Source: Bacteroidia bacterium
GTDB lineage: Bacteria > Bacteroidota > Bacteroidia > Bacteroidales > Azobacteroidaceae
Direction: 5' to 3'
Assembly (NCBI GenBank): GCA_025996865.1
Contig: BNTV01000004.1
Coordinates: 1 to 64,000, forward strand
Length of the DNA: 64,000 nt
In this document: positions 17,037 to 25,682 of the stretch, piece by piece
Numbering within the stretch: the first letter of the stretch is position 1
How the letters are laid out: the number at the start of each line of letters is the position of its first letter
Notes under the pieces: model-generated
The model's input: only the letters and a program-made list of their open reading frames with translations
Databases searched by the model: none
Told to the model about the DNA's origin: nothing
Translations under genes and position numbers: made by a program

Positions 17037-18437
17037 ATGAAAAGGGTAATTTATTTTATTTTCCTTATTTTATCGTTCTTTTCGAATGCGCTTTTTGCAC
17101 AGGAAAAAACAGAGAAAAAAGAAGTTGTTATTTATCAGATAAATATCAACGCCGAAATCAATTCGACTTCACATATCTATCTGATTAACGGCCTGAACGA
17201 GGCAAACGCGATGAATGCCGACGCCGTTTTACTCCATTTAAATACGTATGGAGGAACCTTAGTCGATGCCGATTCCATGCGGTCGGCCATCCTGTACAAC
17301 CGGATTCCCGTGTATGTTTTTATAGACAATAATGCCGCATCGGCAGGCGCTTTGATTGCGATTGCCTGTAAGAAAATTTACATGCGGGAAGGCGCAAGCA
17401 TCGGGGCGGCAACCGTTGTAAACGGCGGATCGGGTGAAGCCATGCCCGACAAATACCAATCGTACATGCGCTCAATTATCCGTGCTACAGCCGAATCGCA
17501 TGGAAAAAAGACCATAATCAACGGAAACGATACGACTTACGAATGGATTCGCGACCCAAAAATTGCCGAAGCGATGGTTGATGAACGAATCAATATTCCC
17601 AATGTAATTGATTCCGGTAAAGTGCTGACGCTTACCGCTCAGGAAGCTGTAAAACTGGGTTTTTGCGATGGAATCGCCGAAAGTACCGACGAGGTGATTA
17701 CCCAATATATGGGTTACAGGGATTATAAATCGGCAGAATACAAACCCACCTTATTGGATAATATGAAAGGATTCTTGATGAATCCGGCTTTTCAGGCGGT
17801 ATTAATCATGATTATCGTAGCCGGCATTTATTTTGAATTGCAGACGCCCGGCATCGGATTTCCTACTTTTGCGGCGATAGGCGCTGCTATCCTGTACTTT
17901 ACGCCTTTGTATCTGGACGGGTTGGTGCAGAATTGGGAAATTATCATTTTCATCATCGGAATAATCTGCGTCTTTTTGGAGATATTTGTCTTTCCGGGAT
18001 TCGGAGTTTCCGGTATTCTCGGAATCATCTGTGTTACAACAGGATTGGCATTTGCACTGCTCAATAATGACTATTTTTCATTCAAGGAAGTACGAATGCC
18101 GGATATTTCGCGTGCGCTTTTGACCGTTTTATCGGGACTAATTCTCGGATTCCTGATTATATTGTGGATTTCGACCCGAATCGGGGAAAAAGGCATGTTC
18201 CGGAAAATCGCATTAACAACCGATTTGGAAAATGCAGGCAGTGTAAATCTCGAAACATACGGATTAATCGGGAAAACAGGTACGGCAATGACGGTTCTCC
18301 GGCCTTCGGGAAAAATCATGATAGACAATGAAATGTACGATGCAGTTTCCAATCAGGATTTTGTCGAAACCGGAAAAGATGTGAAAGTGGTGAAATTTGA
18401 GAATATGCAACTTTATGTAGAAGAACTGAGAATTTGA
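17037..18437 (+). CDS. NfeD-family membrane serine protease (ClpP-like)
   Basis: 466 residues: a signal peptide (to about residue 21), a ClpP-class protease domain (about 28-230) with the nucleophile Ser102 in NNAASAGALIA and the oxyanion segment NTYGGTLVDA, then four or five membrane spans (about 250-385) and a C-terminal OB-fold NfeD domain containing YGLIGKTGTAMTVLRPSGK. Such long-form NfeD proteins are thought to act with stomatin-like proteins in membrane quality control. No stomatin gene is adjacent here. The stop overlaps the start of apgM by four bases, implying translational coupling. Confidence 0.93.
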   Translation: MKRVIYFIFLILSFFSNALFAQEKTEKKEVVIYQININAEINSTSHIYLINGLNEANAMNADAVLLHLNTYGGTLVDADSMRSAILYNRIPVYVFIDNNAASAGALIAIACKKIYMREGASIGAATVVNGGSGEAMPDKYQSYMRSIIRATAESHGKKTIINGNDTTYEWIRDPKIAEAMVDERINIPNVIDSGKVLTLTAQEAVKLGFCDGIAESTDEVITQYMGYRDYKSAEYKPTLLDNMKGFLMNPAFQAVLIMIIVAGIYFELQTPGIGFPTFAAIGAAILYFTPLYLDGLVQNWEIIIFIIGIICVFLEIFVFPGFGVSGILGIICVTTGLAFALLNNDYFSFKEVRMPDISRALLTVLSGLILGFLIILWISTRIGEKGMFRKIALTTDLENAGSVNLETYGLIGKTGTAMTVLRPSGKIMIDNEMYDAVSNQDFVETGKDVKVVKFENMQLYVEELRI

Positions 18438-19720
18438 TGAAATACATTATTATATTGGGAGATGGGATGGCGGATGAGCCTGTCGAATTGTTGGGAAATT
18501 TGACGCCCTTGCAATACGCTTCCACTCCGACGATGGATTTATTGGCGCGGAAGGGGAATACCGGTCTGTTGCATACCATTCCCGAAGGAATGCATCCGGG
18601 CAGCGAAGTCGCCAATTTATCGGTTTTGGGTTACGATCCTGTCATGGTTTTGGAAGGACGCGGCGCATTGGAAGCCGCCAGCATGGACATTGACATCCTT
18701 CCCGGAGAAATGGTGATGCGTTGCAATTTAATCTGCATCAAAGACGGAAAAATCAAAAATCATTCGGCCGGACATATTTCTACCGGAGAAGCAGAAATAT
18801 TAATCAGTTACCTTAATGAAAAGTTACCCCCCAACCCCCTGAAGGGGGAGTGGGCGCAGCGGATTGAGCATGTTGCTGCACCAGCTCCCCCTTCAGGGGG
18901 TTGGGGGGTTGGATTCTTCCCCGGCGTTTCTTACCGTCACATTTTAAAATTGAAAGGCGGAAACAAACACTTGGATTGTACGCCGCCGCACGACGTCCCC
19001 GGAACCGAATTCCGGAAAGTCCTGATAAAAGCGGAAATTCCCGAAGCGCAGGAAACGGCTGATTATCTGAACGATTTAATCATCCGCTCGCAAACATTGC
19101 TCGAAAATCATCCCGTCAACCTGAAACGAAAAGCGGAAGGAAAAGATCCGGCCAACAGCATCTGGCCTTGGTCGCCGGGTTACAAACCGCAGATGAAACC
19201 GCTTTCGGAAACCTATCCGATACAATCGGGTGCAGTCATTTCGGCAGTGGATTTAATCAAGGGAATCGGTACTTATGCCGGTTTGAAAAACATGGATGTA
19301 CCGGGTGCAACCGGTTTGTATGACACGAATTACGAAGGAAAAGCGCAAGCTGCGATAAAAGCCTTGCGAGAAACCGATTTCGTTTATGTCCACGTCGAAG
19401 CAAGCGACGAAGCCGGTCACGAAGGCGATGTTCAACTGAAAGTTAAAACCATCGAAAACCTCGACAAACGCTTGCTGAAACCCATTCTCGAAGCTATCGA
19501 AACAGGGGACGAACCGGTAACAATCGCTTTGTTGCCCGACCACCCCACGCCTTGCCGGTTGAAGACGCATACAAATTCACCGGTACCGTTTGTGATTTAC
19601 AAGCCGGGGGAAATGCCGGATGAGGTTACCAAATACGATGAGTTTTCGGTGGAAAAGGGGAAATATGGGCTTTTGAGGGGGAATGAGTTTATCCGGGCTT
19701 TTTTTGAGGACGAAAAATAA
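18434..19720 (+). CDS. apgM: cofactor-independent phosphoglycerate mutase (archaeal type), with in-frame insert
   Basis: A glycolytic enzyme that interconverts 3- and 2-phosphoglycerate. Metal-binding and catalytic motifs are seen: LGDGMADEP at the N-terminus, HPGSEVANLSVLGYDP, NHSAGHIST, and the late ASDEAGHEGD and ALLPDHPTPC. At 428 residues it is longer than the roughly 400 expected, because an in-frame palindromic element (18827-18908) adds about 28 residues between YLNEK and FFPGVSYRH. The insert falls in a surface loop between conserved blocks, so the enzyme may still work. It overlaps the NfeD-type gene by four bases. Confidence 0.95.
   Translation: MMKYIIILGDGMADEPVELLGNLTPLQYASTPTMDLLARKGNTGLLHTIPEGMHPGSEVANLSVLGYDPVMVLEGRGALEAASMDIDILPGEMVMRCNLICIKDGKIKNHSAGHISTGEAEILISYLNEKLPPNPLKGEWAQRIEHVAAPAPPSGGWGVGFFPGVSYRHILKLKGGNKHLDCTPPHDVPGTEFRKVLIKAEIPEAQETADYLNDLIIRSQTLLENHPVNLKRKAEGKDPANSIWPWSPGYKPQMKPLSETYPIQSGAVISAVDLIKGIGTYAGLKNMDVPGATGLYDTNYEGKAQAAIKALRETDFVYVHVEASDEAGHEGDVQLKVKTIENLDKRLLKPILEAIETGDEPVTIALLPDHPTPCRLKTHTNSPVPFVIYKPGEMPDEVTKYDEFSVEKGKYGLLRGNEFIRAFFEDEK
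18827..18908. repeat. palindromic element inserted in frame in apgM
   Basis: Left arm CCCCCCAACCCCCTGAAGGG and right arm CTTCAGGGGGTTGGGGGG are inverted repeats around a core of about 34 nt. The element keeps the reading frame open and encodes a Pro/Gly-rich peptide with PPNPLKGEW and PPSGGWGVG at its ends. Other copies are at 1952-2039 and 63038-63137, with a half copy at 165-193. Confidence 0.85.
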
Positions 19721-19737
19721 CATTAAAAAAAGCAGTT

Positions 19738-20472
19738 ATGAAGAAAGATAATTTTCGGTTTTGGCATAAAATTTCAAAAACATGGATGTCTAATTTTTCC
19801 GCAAATATTTTAGGTGTAATCGTTGGTATTGCACTGACATTCGGCATTTCCAACTACGTGCAATATCGTAACGATCAGAAAGAATTGCGGGAAATGATGT
19901 CGCTTATCAAGCGGGAACTCGACGACAATAAAAAATGGATGGAAGGAATAACACAATATTACCTTGAAGATTTTAATACCTATAGGATAATATTGGACAA
20001 TATGTGGGATAAAATTCCTAAAGATACAATAGACAAAGTTGTTTACCAACTCCTTCATATTCAATTTGCCTACACAAGTTCAAATGTATGGAATGTATTT
20101 CAAAATTCGGGTATGGCGCACAAATTACACAATGTCGAACTGGTATCGCGCATATCGGAATCTTACTATTGGATTGAAACATCGAATACTTTTAGGCAAG
20201 AATATTTGAAAAAGAGAGAGGTACTGGAAAATGTGTATGAAGCGGAATTTGATAAACAGCCATACAAATATTTGAAAGCGTTACTAAATAACAAAGAAAG
20301 TAAAAGATTTCTTGAAGAAATAGTAAAGTTTAAATACTACAATTTTTCCGAATTCAGTGAACAATTGATGCCTGTAATTGATCATGCTTTATATTCAGTT
20401 GATAATTACGACAATCCGAAGAAATTAGACATTGATTTTGAAGCTTTCTGTGAAATGCAGAAAGAAAATTAA
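19738..20472 (+). CDS. membrane-anchored protein of unknown function (DUF6090-like)
   Basis: 244 residues with one membrane span near the N-terminus (SANILGVIVGIALTFGISNY) followed by a charged helix DQKELREMMSLIKRELDDNK. The remainder is helical and charged. The layout of a short basic N-terminus, one span and an MxxIKxELxxN helix resembles the DUF6090 group of Bacteroidetes proteins. I make no functional claim. It is the first gene of the AT-rich accessory zone. Confidence 0.65.
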   Translation: MKKDNFRFWHKISKTWMSNFSANILGVIVGIALTFGISNYVQYRNDQKELREMMSLIKRELDDNKKWMEGITQYYLEDFNTYRIILDNMWDKIPKDTIDKVVYQLLHIQFAYTSSNVWNVFQNSGMAHKLHNVELVSRISESYYWIETSNTFRQEYLKKREVLENVYEAEFDKQPYKYLKALLNNKESKRFLEEIVKFKYYNFSEFSEQLMPVIDHALYSVDNYDNPKKLDIDFEAFCEMQKEN

Positions 20473-20477
20473 ACAAT

Positions 20478-20891
20478 ATGGCCAACTCAGTTTTTGAAAA
20501 TATGCTGTCGCAATATTTGCCGAAAACGCAAATAATATCAACATTTGGAACAATTTGCGTGATTATTTTCCACATCCCTATTCGGAAGACGACGGGATAC
20601 AATTTATTCAAATGGTATCAGCCAAGCCCAAACCCGCAACGGATATGGCAATTGTTGTTGACGGAAAGGCGGTGGGCGGATCGGGATTATACCACGCACG
20701 GATGTGGAGCATATCAGCAAAAAATTTACGCTACGCCTTTCAGTTTCAATATTGCTTCGCAAAAAGTGTTGCAAAAAGCTGGGTTTGAGCGTGAGGCGAT
20801 TTTGAAAAAGGCAGCGATAAAAAACGGAGAAATCGTTGATGAGCATTATTACAGTTTTTTTAGAAGTCTAACCGCTCCGAAAAGGGCATAA
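20478..20891 (+). pseudogene. broken GNAT-family acetyltransferase (RimJ type)
   Basis: Two frames each carry half of a GNAT protein. One reads MRDYFPHPYSEDDGIQFIQ and AIVVDGKAVGGSGLY; the other, after a junction near 20700, reads RIYATPFSFNIASQKVLQKA and GEIVDEHYYS, the typical C-terminus. The middle with the acetyl-CoA loop is deleted and the halves are out of frame. A long frame that runs through the whole region (start 20478) is therefore mostly nonsense in its first half. The N-terminal motif VDGKAVG recurs in a second broken GNAT near 29540. Confidence 0.75.
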
Positions 20892-20902
20892 AAAGAAAAA
20901 CA

Positions 20903-21316
20903 ATGTGGAAGTTATATGCTTTATTATCAGCCCTGTTTGCTGCATTAACGGCAATTTTGGCAAAAATCGGCGTAAAAGGAATTAACGGAAACGTAGCAAC
21001 AGCCATACGCACCGCCGTAGTGCTATTTTTAGCGTGGGGCATTGTCATTTTGAGTGGACAATTGAAAGAGGTAAAAGTATTGAGTAAAACCAACCTGTTG
21101 TTTCTGATTTTTTCGGGCATAGCAACAGGGCTTTCATGGATATTTTACTTCAAGGCCTTGGAAACGGGCAATGTATCGAAAGTTGCGCCGATAGACAAAT
21201 TGAGCGTTGTATTCGTTATGATACTCTCATTTACTTGCCTCCACGAAACGATGGACCTAAAAACCGTTATTGGCGGGGTATTGATTGCTGTCGGCGCAAT
21301 AGTGCTGGTAATCTGA
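20903..21316 (+). CDS. EamA-family (DMT) membrane transporter, half-size
   Basis: 137 residues with about five hydrophobic helices, beginning MWKLYALLSALFAALTAILA and ending IGGVLIAVGAIVLVI. The length fits the single-repeat EamA proteins that work as dimers. The start is well placed after the GNAT remnant. A 24-codon fragment of a second EamA gene is found at 21749-21823, so the gene was once duplicated here. The substrate is unknown. Confidence 0.85.
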   Translation: MWKLYALLSALFAALTAILAKIGVKGINGNVATAIRTAVVLFLAWGIVILSGQLKEVKVLSKTNLLFLIFSGIATGLSWIFYFKALETGNVSKVAPIDKLSVVFVMILSFTCLHETMDLKTVIGGVLIAVGAIVLVI

Positions 21317-21425
21317 TAAATCCGTATAATCTGTATGCAAGAAGCAATCATCATGACTTTACAAAAAAAATTGATATAATATAAATCGAATATTAACCGC
21401 TTGAAAGAACATAAAATTAAATATT

Positions 21426-21735
21426 ATGAATAGAATAAATGTAATTTGTTTGGGTGTTAGAGATATGGAAAAATCCGTGCACTTTTACCGTGACGGTTTG
21501 GGTTTCAAAACCAACGAAAAAGAAGATAATCCGAAAGTTATCTTTTTCAGTACAAACGGAAGTTCACGAAGTTATTGAGTTGGCACGAAAAGCAGGTGCA
21601 ACTATTGCAAAAGAGCCGCAAAAAGTTTTTTGGGGTGGTTATCACGCTTATTTTTCCGACCCTGACGGCTATTATTGGGAAGTTGCCTACAACCCGTTTG
21701 TAAAATTTGATGAAAACGAAATGCTGATTTTGTAA
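21426..21735 (+). pseudogene. VOC-family (glyoxalase-like) protein with internal deletion
   Basis: The start MNRINVICLGVRDMEKSVHF and the end EPQKVFWGGYHAYFSDPDGY are textbook VOC sequence but in different frames, joined near 21565. About 40-50 central residues are missing. The C-terminal metal-binding segment survives. With the deletion and frameshift no complete protein can be made. Confidence 0.8.
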
Positions 21736-21748
21736 ATTATGGCAAGCG

Positions 21749-21823
21749 ATATTGGCTACGGCGATACGCACTGTTGTAGCGCTGTTTATGGCGTGGAGCA
21801 TTGTCATTTTAAGCGGGCAATAA
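21749..21823 (+). pseudogene. EamA transporter fragment
   Basis: An open stretch of 24 codons reads ATAIRTVVALFMAWSIVIL, closely matching ATAIRTAVVLFLAWGIVIL in the intact EamA gene at 20903. It is a leftover of a duplicated transporter gene. Confidence 0.7.
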
Positions 21824-21830
21824 TATCAAA

Positions 21831-22394
21831 ATGATGGATTTACCAAAGACAAAACAGGAATTTTTGGATAAATATTATCTAAAAACCGAATTGACAGCCA
21901 TTTGTAAGGCAAACAATTTACCGGCAACGGGTTCCAAAGAAAATTTGGTTCAATATATTTGTGATTGTATCGAAAACAAAAAAATAATCAAAATAAAATC
22001 AGAACCGAAGAAAAAGGATAATCATTTTGTACCTGAATTGGATAAAATAATAGCTGCAAATTATTCTAATGATGAAACGCACAGACTGTTTTTCATAAAA
22101 GAAATCGGAGCGCATTTCAAATATAATGTGCAGTTTATGAATTGGATGACTGAAAATAAAGGCAGGAAAACCTATAAAGAAGCAATAGAAATATGGCATA
22201 AAACAGTATCGGAAAAGAAATCGGGAAAAAAGAATACTATTGGGGCGCAATTTGAATATAATCAATACACAAGAGATTTTTTTGAGGATAATCCGAAATT
22301 AAGCAGGGAAGATTGTATAAAATGTTGGCAATATAAAAAAGGACAAACGGGCAAACATCAATATGAAAAAGGGGATTTGGAAATATTGGGATAA
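21831..22394 (+). CDS. SAP-domain protein with DUF6434-like domain
   Basis: 187 residues. The N-terminal SAP-like helix-turn-helix (about 5-45) contains LKTELTAICKANNLPATGSK, a fold that binds nucleic acid. The rest (about 65-187) has RLFFIKEIGAHFKYNVQFMN and QFEYNQYTRDFFEDNPKLSR, two related segments of the DUF6434 type. It looks intact. The role is unknown; a DNA-binding protein is a reasonable guess from the SAP domain. Confidence 0.75.
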   Translation: MMDLPKTKQEFLDKYYLKTELTAICKANNLPATGSKENLVQYICDCIENKKIIKIKSEPKKKDNHFVPELDKIIAANYSNDETHRLFFIKEIGAHFKYNVQFMNWMTENKGRKTYKEAIEIWHKTVSEKKSGKKNTIGAQFEYNQYTRDFFEDNPKLSREDCIKCWQYKKGQTGKHQYEKGDLEILG

Positions 22395-22441
22395 TAAAGA
22401 TTTCCAAAATCTTGTCCGATGCAAGCGCAAACAGATGCGGA

Positions 22442-22594
22442 TTAAATTATCAAACATAGTTCCTCTCCGAGCGTATTATCAATTGTAAGAATATAACCCT
22501 TACTATTTTCCGAATAATCCCAATTATGGATTTGTTTAGGGCTTACAAAAAATACTCTATTCGGCTCAATTTCGTGTTCTTCAAATATTTTCAA
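22442..22594 (-). pseudogene. fragment of an AraC-type N-terminal sensor domain
   Basis: An open stretch of 51 codons on the minus strand contains EPNRVFFVSPKQIHNWDYSE and GYILTIDNTLGEELC, the cupin portion of an AraC-family regulator. It has no start and no DNA-binding part. It abuts, and slightly overlaps, the end of the DUF4143 ATPase gene at 22591. Confidence 0.65.
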
Positions 22595-23844
22595 GCCCCC
22601 AACGAAGCAAGCGAAATCACATTTACTCCATCTTTGCGTGCGTAACTCATTCCTGTACCGGTAATGACGTTAAGCGATTTCGGCGGATTCGTTTTAGTAG
22701 TGTCAATAATAGAGTTCAAATGAAGCAGGGTTTTCGCTGCCTCTTCAATTTGTCCCACACCTAATTTTACTTCAAAAGCAGCCCAGTCGCCGTTGCGTTT
22801 TTGAACAATAGCGTCAATTTCCAAATCTGTAGAATCTTTATAATGGAATACGGTGGCATCGTTGGCGCGAGCATATACTTTCAGGTCGTGATAAACAAGC
22901 GACTCAAACAAAAATCCGCAGTATTTCAAATCGTCAAGTAGAGATTGTTTGTCCAATCCTAATGCGGCAACAGCGAGCGACACATCGCAGAGATGCCGCT
23001 TGGGCGATTTACGCAATGAGTTGGCAGAACGGATATGTGTGCCGAAGGCAGGCTGTTCTTCAAAAATCATCAATCTTTCGAGCGCATTCAAATAATCAAT
23101 CACGGTTGGTCGGGAAATGGAATCATTCTCTTTTGATTGAATGTCTTTTTCTAAAGCAGTGTTGTCAACAAGCGTGGCAATGTTCCTCGAAACGGCTTTT
23201 AGCAAGGCTTTCACTTTTACAGGATCTCTTTTCACCTGTGAAACCCTGCTCATATCTACTTCTGCCAGCAAATCGACATAACCGGTATTAATGACCATCG
23301 CCTCTTCAACAGATGCTTCTAATAACGCAGGCCAGCCACCTTTGAGCATCCGTTCGATGATAATTTCGATATTGACTCCTTCATCCATGGTTGATTGAGG
23401 TTCACCGGTAAGAAGTCTTGACAGTTGTATCGCACCCGAAGAATATCCCATTTCGTGCCACGACATCGTTTGCATATTTATAACCGTAAATCTGCCTGCT
23501 CCGCTGTGTAAATTCGTTTCTTCATCGGGATTTGCAGAACCGGTGAGAATAAATTGCCCTTTTTGTTGTCTGTCGTCAACCTCGTGGCGTATATAATTCC
23601 ATAATTTGGGTTGAACCTGCCATTCGTCAATCAGTCGCGGCGTTGTGCCTGTCAGCAATCTTGCCGGGTCGATAGACATTGCTGCCGGAACTCGCTCATC
23701 TCTGTCAACTTGCAAAATACTTTTAGCAAACTGCTTTGCCGTCTCTGTTTTTCCACAAGATTTAGGACCTTTGATAAGCACAGCTCCAGAGGCTGATAAT
23801 TTAAGCCTTAACTCATTTTCTATACTTCTATGTTTGTATGCCAT
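22591..23844 (-). CDS. AAA ATPase with C-terminal DUF4143 nuclease-like domain (copy 1)
   Basis: 417 residues. An N-terminal P-loop ATPase has Walker A GPKSCGKTETAK and Walker B RLIDEWQ. Sensor segment FILTGSANP follows. The C-terminal DUF4143 domain carries a PD-(D/E)XK-like core seen in STDLEIDAIVQKRNGDWAAFEVKLG. Proteins of this family are widespread, often multicopy, and of unknown cellular role. This one differs from the other three in the window (longer central region, a different Walker region). Three 23-bp repeats lie upstream of its promoter. It looks complete. Confidence 0.9.
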   Translation of the reverse strand: MAYKHRSIENELRLKLSASGAVLIKGPKSCGKTETAKQFAKSILQVDRDERVPAAMSIDPARLLTGTTPRLIDEWQVQPKLWNYIRHEVDDRQQKGQFILTGSANPDEETNLHSGAGRFTVINMQTMSWHEMGYSSGAIQLSRLLTGEPQSTMDEGVNIEIIIERMLKGGWPALLEASVEEAMVINTGYVDLLAEVDMSRVSQVKRDPVKVKALLKAVSRNIATLVDNTALEKDIQSKENDSISRPTVIDYLNALERLMIFEEQPAFGTHIRSANSLRKSPKRHLCDVSLAVAALGLDKQSLLDDLKYCGFLFESLVYHDLKVYARANDATVFHYKDSTDLEIDAIVQKRNGDWAAFEVKLGVGQIEEAAKTLLHLNSIIDTTKTNPPKSLNVITGTGMSYARKDGVNVISLASLGA

Positions 23845-23860
23845 ACAATCATTTTTTTTG

Positions 23861-23954
23861 CAAAGATACTACTATTTTATAAATTAACAGCATTTTGTTT
23901 TACGGATTAACAACATTTTGTTTTACAGATTGACAATATTTTGTTTTACAGATT
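23861..23954 (-). promoter_or_regulatory. promoter with three tandem 23-bp repeats before DUF4143 gene 1
   Basis: On the minus strand TATCTTTG (23861-23868) is a good -7 box 17 bases before the start codon. Upstream lie three near-identical 23-bp units (23886-23908, 23909-23931, 23932-23954), each with TGTAAAACAAAAT. The units cover the -33 region and beyond. They look like binding sites for a protein that controls this gene. Confidence 0.65.
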
Positions 23955-24000
23955 GAAAACATACGCTGACTTTACGGTTACAACCGAAAAATTAGCATAA
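23953..24000 (+). pseudogene. 15-codon 3' end of a gene, duplicated at 32824
   Basis: The stretch reads LKTYADFTVTTEKLA and a stop. Almost the same tail (LKTYADLTVTTEKLS) ends the remnant at 32767-32871, where more of the gene survives. It is therefore a 3' fragment of a shared family. Confidence 0.5.
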
Positions 24001-24047
24001 ATTCATATCTTTGCAGAAAAAAATAATTGTATCATTAAAATTTGATT

Positions 24048-24086
24048 ATGATAACAGTTGAACGAACAAATTCATTAAAGAAATAA
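24048..24086 (+). pseudogene. 5' fragment of a GNAT gene, copy 1 of 4
   Basis: The frame reads MITVERTNSLKK and stops two bases before the MmcQ gene. The same start with its upstream AAAATTTGATTATG context occurs at 25635, 30957 and 36241. MITVERTN is a start typical of a GNAT acetyltransferase family. Confidence 0.55.
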
Positions 24087-24088
24087 AT

Positions 24089-24451
24089 ATGAACATCGAA
24101 GAATTAAGAGACAATTGTTTCGCAATCAAGGGGTGTACGGAATCAACACCTTTTATAGACCACAATATATTGGTTTTTAAAGTAATGGAAAAGATGTTTG
24201 CCTATATTTCCTTAGCGCCTAAGGATGGAAGATTCAGGGTGTATTTGAAATGCGACCCCGACAGGTCGGTAGAACTACGGGAACGATACTGTGGAATTAC
24301 CGATAGCGAATGGAAGTCCTTGTTGTGGAATAAGGTATATTTGGAAAGCGATGTACCGGATAAATTGATTGCCGAATTGATAATTCATTCTGCTGATGAA
24401 GTAATCAAAAAACTACCGAAAAAGAAACGGGAAGAATATAGTAATTTATAA
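24089..24451 (+). CDS. MmcQ/YjbR-family protein
   Basis: 120 residues, full family length. The start MNIEELRDNCFAIKGCTEST, the segment KMFAYISLAPKDGRFRVYLK, and the C-terminal SADEVIKKLPKKKREEY are typical of the CyaY-like fold of YjbR proteins, which are thought to bind DNA. It seems intact, lies behind a GNAT start fragment, and is followed by a small repeat fragment. Confidence 0.85.
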   Translation: MNIEELRDNCFAIKGCTESTPFIDHNILVFKVMEKMFAYISLAPKDGRFRVYLKCDPDRSVELRERYCGITDSEWKSLLWNKVYLESDVPDKLIAELIIHSADEVIKKLPKKKREEYSNL

Positions 24452-24452
24452 A

Positions 24453-24494
24453 ATGGAATCAAAAACGAATTTATCAGCGAAGCAGGCAGACTAA
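24453..24494 (+). pseudogene. 5' gene fragment shared with 28815
   Basis: The frame reads MESKTNLSAKQAD and stops. The same sequence occurs at 28815-28877 (MESKTNLSAKQAECLKMKDK). Both follow the stop of an intact gene within a few bases. The parent gene is not recognised. Confidence 0.45.
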
Positions 24495-24533
24495 TTAACA
24501 ACATTAATATAAACAAAACGCAAAAGAAACAAT

Positions 24534-24629
24534 ATGGATAATAAATCACGGATTAAGAAGTATAAAAAAGAATGGAGAACGGCCAAACGTCGTATAACGA
24601 ATAAAGAAAAAGACGCTAAATATGAGTAG
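24534..24629 (+). CDS. 31-residue basic small ORF before the AlkD-like gene
   Basis: The ATG at 24534 opens a 31-codon frame rich in Lys and Arg (SRIKKYKKEWRTAKRRITNK) that overlaps the start of the next gene by eight bases. It could be a leader ORF giving translational coupling or a fragment of a longer gene. No family is recognised. Confidence 0.3.
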   Translation: MDNKSRIKKYKKEWRTAKRRITNKEKDAKYE

Positions 24630-25567
24630 CTTATTTAAAGACATATACTCCGTTTCGTTCTACGACCGGTTTTCCAATCTTGCGGGCGAAGTTATTCCCT
24701 CGTTCGACAAAACGAAGTTTCAACAATCCATTTTCAACAACGATTGGGAGAAAAAAGAACTGAAAGAGCGAATGAAACATACCGCTCTCGTTCTTCATGA
24801 TTTTTTACCCAAAGATTTTGATTTGGCGGCTCAGATTATTGAGCAAATCATTACCAAACTGAAACAAAATGATTTCAACGAAACAAGTATTGAATTTATG
24901 TTTTTCCCTGAATACATTGGGTCTTTCGGGCTTGACCATTTTGAAACATCTGTAAAAACGATGGAATTTGTAACACAATTTACAAGCTGTGAATTTGCCG
25001 TCCGTCCGTTTATCATTAAGTACGGCGACAGGATGATACATCAAATGCTGAAATGGTCTTTGCACGAGAATGCAAAAGTCAGGCGATTGTCGAGCGAAGG
25101 CTCCAGACCGCGCTTGCCGTGGGCAATGGCGCTTCCCGCACTCAAAAATGACCCGACGCCAATCCTTCCGGACACTCTTGAAACAGGGACATCCCGTTAT
25201 TTTAGAATATTACCAACTGAACAAGAGCGATAAAATCGAAGTATCCAATTTCAAAATCATAACTCCAAAATTAGCAACAGGCGACGATTTGATTTTTTCG
25301 TTCACCTTGTTAAACAGAGAAATTACACCACAGAATATCCGGGTGGAATATGGTCTTTATTATCTGAAACAGAACGGGCAACATTCAAAAAAAGTATTTA
25401 AAATAAGCGAGAGAACATTTCAATCCGACGAAAAGGCGGATATGGTGCGAAAACAGAGTTTTAGAATAATAACGACCCGTAAATTTTATTCCGGTCTTCA
25501 TAAACTATCCATAATCATTAATGGACAGGAACATACGGCGGCGGAATTTGAGTTGATTATAAAATGA
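24622..25567 (+). pseudogene. DNA alkylation repair protein (AlkD-like HEAT repeat), internally deleted and frameshifted
   Basis: The N-terminal two thirds (MSSLFKDIYSVSFYDRFSNL, the HEAT segments, and ALPALKNDPTPILP) and the C-terminal domain (HPVILEYYQLNKSDKIEVSN through GQEHTAAEFELIIK) belong to one family but are in different frames joined near 25160. About 50-60 residues of HEAT repeat, including FVRRSVANN-like sequence, are missing. Intact relatives are about 370 residues. The repair activity is probably lost. Confidence 0.75.
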
Positions 25568-25634
25568 AACCCGCATGTAAAAGTTGCACATAAAAAACAA
25601 TAAATGCAGCGAATCTGATAAATAAAATTTGATT

Positions 25635-25682
25635 ATGATAACAGTTGAACGAACAAATCCGGAAAATAAACGACTAAAATAA
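25635..25682 (+). pseudogene. 5' fragment of a GNAT gene, copy 2 of 4
   Basis: Reads MITVERTNPENKRLK and stops, overlapping the 3' end of the convergent gene at 25674. The leader sequence AAATAAAATTTGATTATG is shared with the other copies. Confidence 0.55.
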
